Source of the DNA: Dehalococcoidia bacterium
Lineage (GTDB): Bacteria; Chloroflexota; Dehalococcoidia; UBA6926
NCBI GenBank assembly: GCA_030754805.1
Contig: JASLZO010000050.1
Coordinates: 1-5,874 of the forward strand
Length of the DNA: 5,874 nt
Reading direction: 5' to 3'
The notes beneath the pieces are model-generated. The model saw only the letters and a program-made list of their open reading frames with translations. It was not told the origin of the DNA and did not search any database. The position numbers were made by a program, and so were the translations under genes. Positions 5,139 through 5,874 of the stretch are shown here, piece after piece. How positions within the stretch are numbered: the stretch's first letter is position 1; each line of letters begins with the position of its first letter.

Positions 5139-5874
5139 CTACGCCTGTTGGGAACGCGGGCCGAACGGCTCGGGCTGGAACGGCGCGTCCCGCGTCTGGA
5201 TGTACGATCGCAGGCCTCCCTGTTGTCCCGCTTCGTCGAGGTGCCGCTTGTACTCCTCCCGCTGGGACGTATGCGCCAGTGCCGCCAGCTCTGCGTTCAG
5301 ATTCCACGCGTTGTGGAGACCCATCATCTCTAGACCCATCGTTGCCACCGCTAGGTTAATCTTCACCGTCTCCGGTGAAACGAGCGCGATTCGTTCAACG
5401 ATCTGGAAACACTCGTCCAAGAGGTCGCCGGCGGGAACTACCTTGTTCACCAATCCGATCCGATGCGCCTCCTGTGCATCGATGTGGTCGCCGGTCAACG
5501 AGTAGCGGAGCGCGTTCTTGTAGCCGGCCAGCAGGACCCAGATAAAGTTGGTGTTCGAAATGTGCCGGACCTCCGGCTGACCGATCACCGCCGACTCCGA
5601 CATGATCGACATGTGGCAGGTCAACGCCAGCCACGACGCCGCGCCCAGGCACCAGCCGTTGATCGCGGAGATGATCGGCTTCGGGAACTCCCACCGGTAA
5701 AGCTGGTCGTTGATCCCGTTTCGATCCCCGGTGCGCCACTGGTCTATATACTGCGCGACCGACTGCCCGTCGGGCACTCCGTACGGCCACGTGGTCACGG
5801 TATTGCGGCCGCCTCCCATGTTCGCCCCCGCCGAAAACGCCCGTCCCGCGCCGGTCAGGACCACCGCACGGATC
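5139..5874 (-). CDS. Enoyl-CoA hydratase/isomerase (crotonase) family protein, N-terminus outside window
   Basis: The gene is partial. The frame is open to the right edge, where it reads IRAVVLTGAGRAFSAGANM, so the GTG at 5864 is an internal valine. Crotonase-fold proteins act on acyl-CoA thioesters (hydration, double-bond isomerisation and related reactions). Numbering from that valine, FSAGAN (10-15) is the first oxyanion-hole element. AINGWCLGAASWLALTCH (67-84) is the CoA/active-site loop and QPE (96-98) carries a glutamate. LTGDHIDAQEAHRIGLVNKVVP (123-144) is the typical later segment. An ungapped comparison with rat mitochondrial enoyl-CoA hydratase from memory puts Trp78 where Glu144 sits, while Glu98 matches Glu164. 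The GGG of the loop is GAA, and the segment after QPE is about four residues shorter and lacks the usual GGTxRL. A single-glutamate centre would suit an isomerase or another crotonase reaction better than a simple hydratase. The zinc-ribbon ATG directly follows its stop. Confidence 0.88.
   Translation of the reverse strand, partial: IRAVVLTGAGRAFSAGANMGGGRNTVTTWPYGVPDGQSVAQYIDQWRTGDRNGINDQLYRWEFPKPIISAINGWCLGAASWLALTCHMSIMSESAVIGQPEVRHISNTNFIWVLLAGYKNALRYSLTGDHIDAQEAHRIGLVNKVVPAGDLLDECFQIVERIALVSPETVKINLAVATMGLEMMGLHNAWNLNAELAALAHTSQREEYKRHLDEAGQQGGLRSYIQTRDAPFQPEPFGPRSQQA

Noticed and set aside
5077..5505. 142-residue open frame on the plus strand opposite the crotonase
   Set aside because: Its serine-, cysteine- and arginine-rich product is a shadow of the crotonase reading frame.

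Overview
The window is an ordinary, gene-dense bacterial segment with moderately high GC by eye. It holds six protein genes or gene fragments, one tRNA gene, and one small gene that appears broken by a frameshift. The MiaB N-terminus (YYIWTIGCQMN) and the radical-SAM region resemble, from memory, proteins of Chloroflexota such as Dehalococcoidia/SAR202-type lineages. A crotonase paralogue and a membrane-anchored alpha/beta hydrolase would also fit such a genome. This is a tentative assignment, since no search could be run. No mobile element, CRISPR array or phage gene is visible.

Layout. Positions 26-871 (+) encode a helix-rich protein of unknown function. It overlaps tail to tail with a minus-strand pair: a 157-residue unknown protein (2478 to 2005), then a membrane-anchored alpha/beta hydrolase (1988 to 846). 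The pair is separated by only 16 bases and is probably one operon. An 87-base divergent gap follows, then tRNA-Ser(GCU) at 2566-2659, miaB at 2697-4040 (tRNA methylthiotransferase) and nadC at 4077-4931 (quinolinate phosphoribosyltransferase), all on the plus strand. On the right, a crotonase-fold protein runs in from the right edge on the minus strand and stops at 5139. The ATG of a roughly 58-residue zinc-ribbon protein follows its stop codon directly, but that reading frame is shifted in the middle.

How the genes relate. miaB (tRNA modification at A37) and nadC (NAD synthesis) are housekeeping functions that share a strand and perhaps a transcript. The encoded tRNA-Ser is not an expected MiaB substrate, so that adjacency is probably positional. 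The hydrolase pair and the crotonase/zinc-ribbon pair are the accessory parts. I see no convincing new multi-gene system. The observations most worth checking are the frameshifted zinc ribbon coupled to the crotonase, the loss of one canonical catalytic glutamate in that crotonase, and the two unrecognised proteins.
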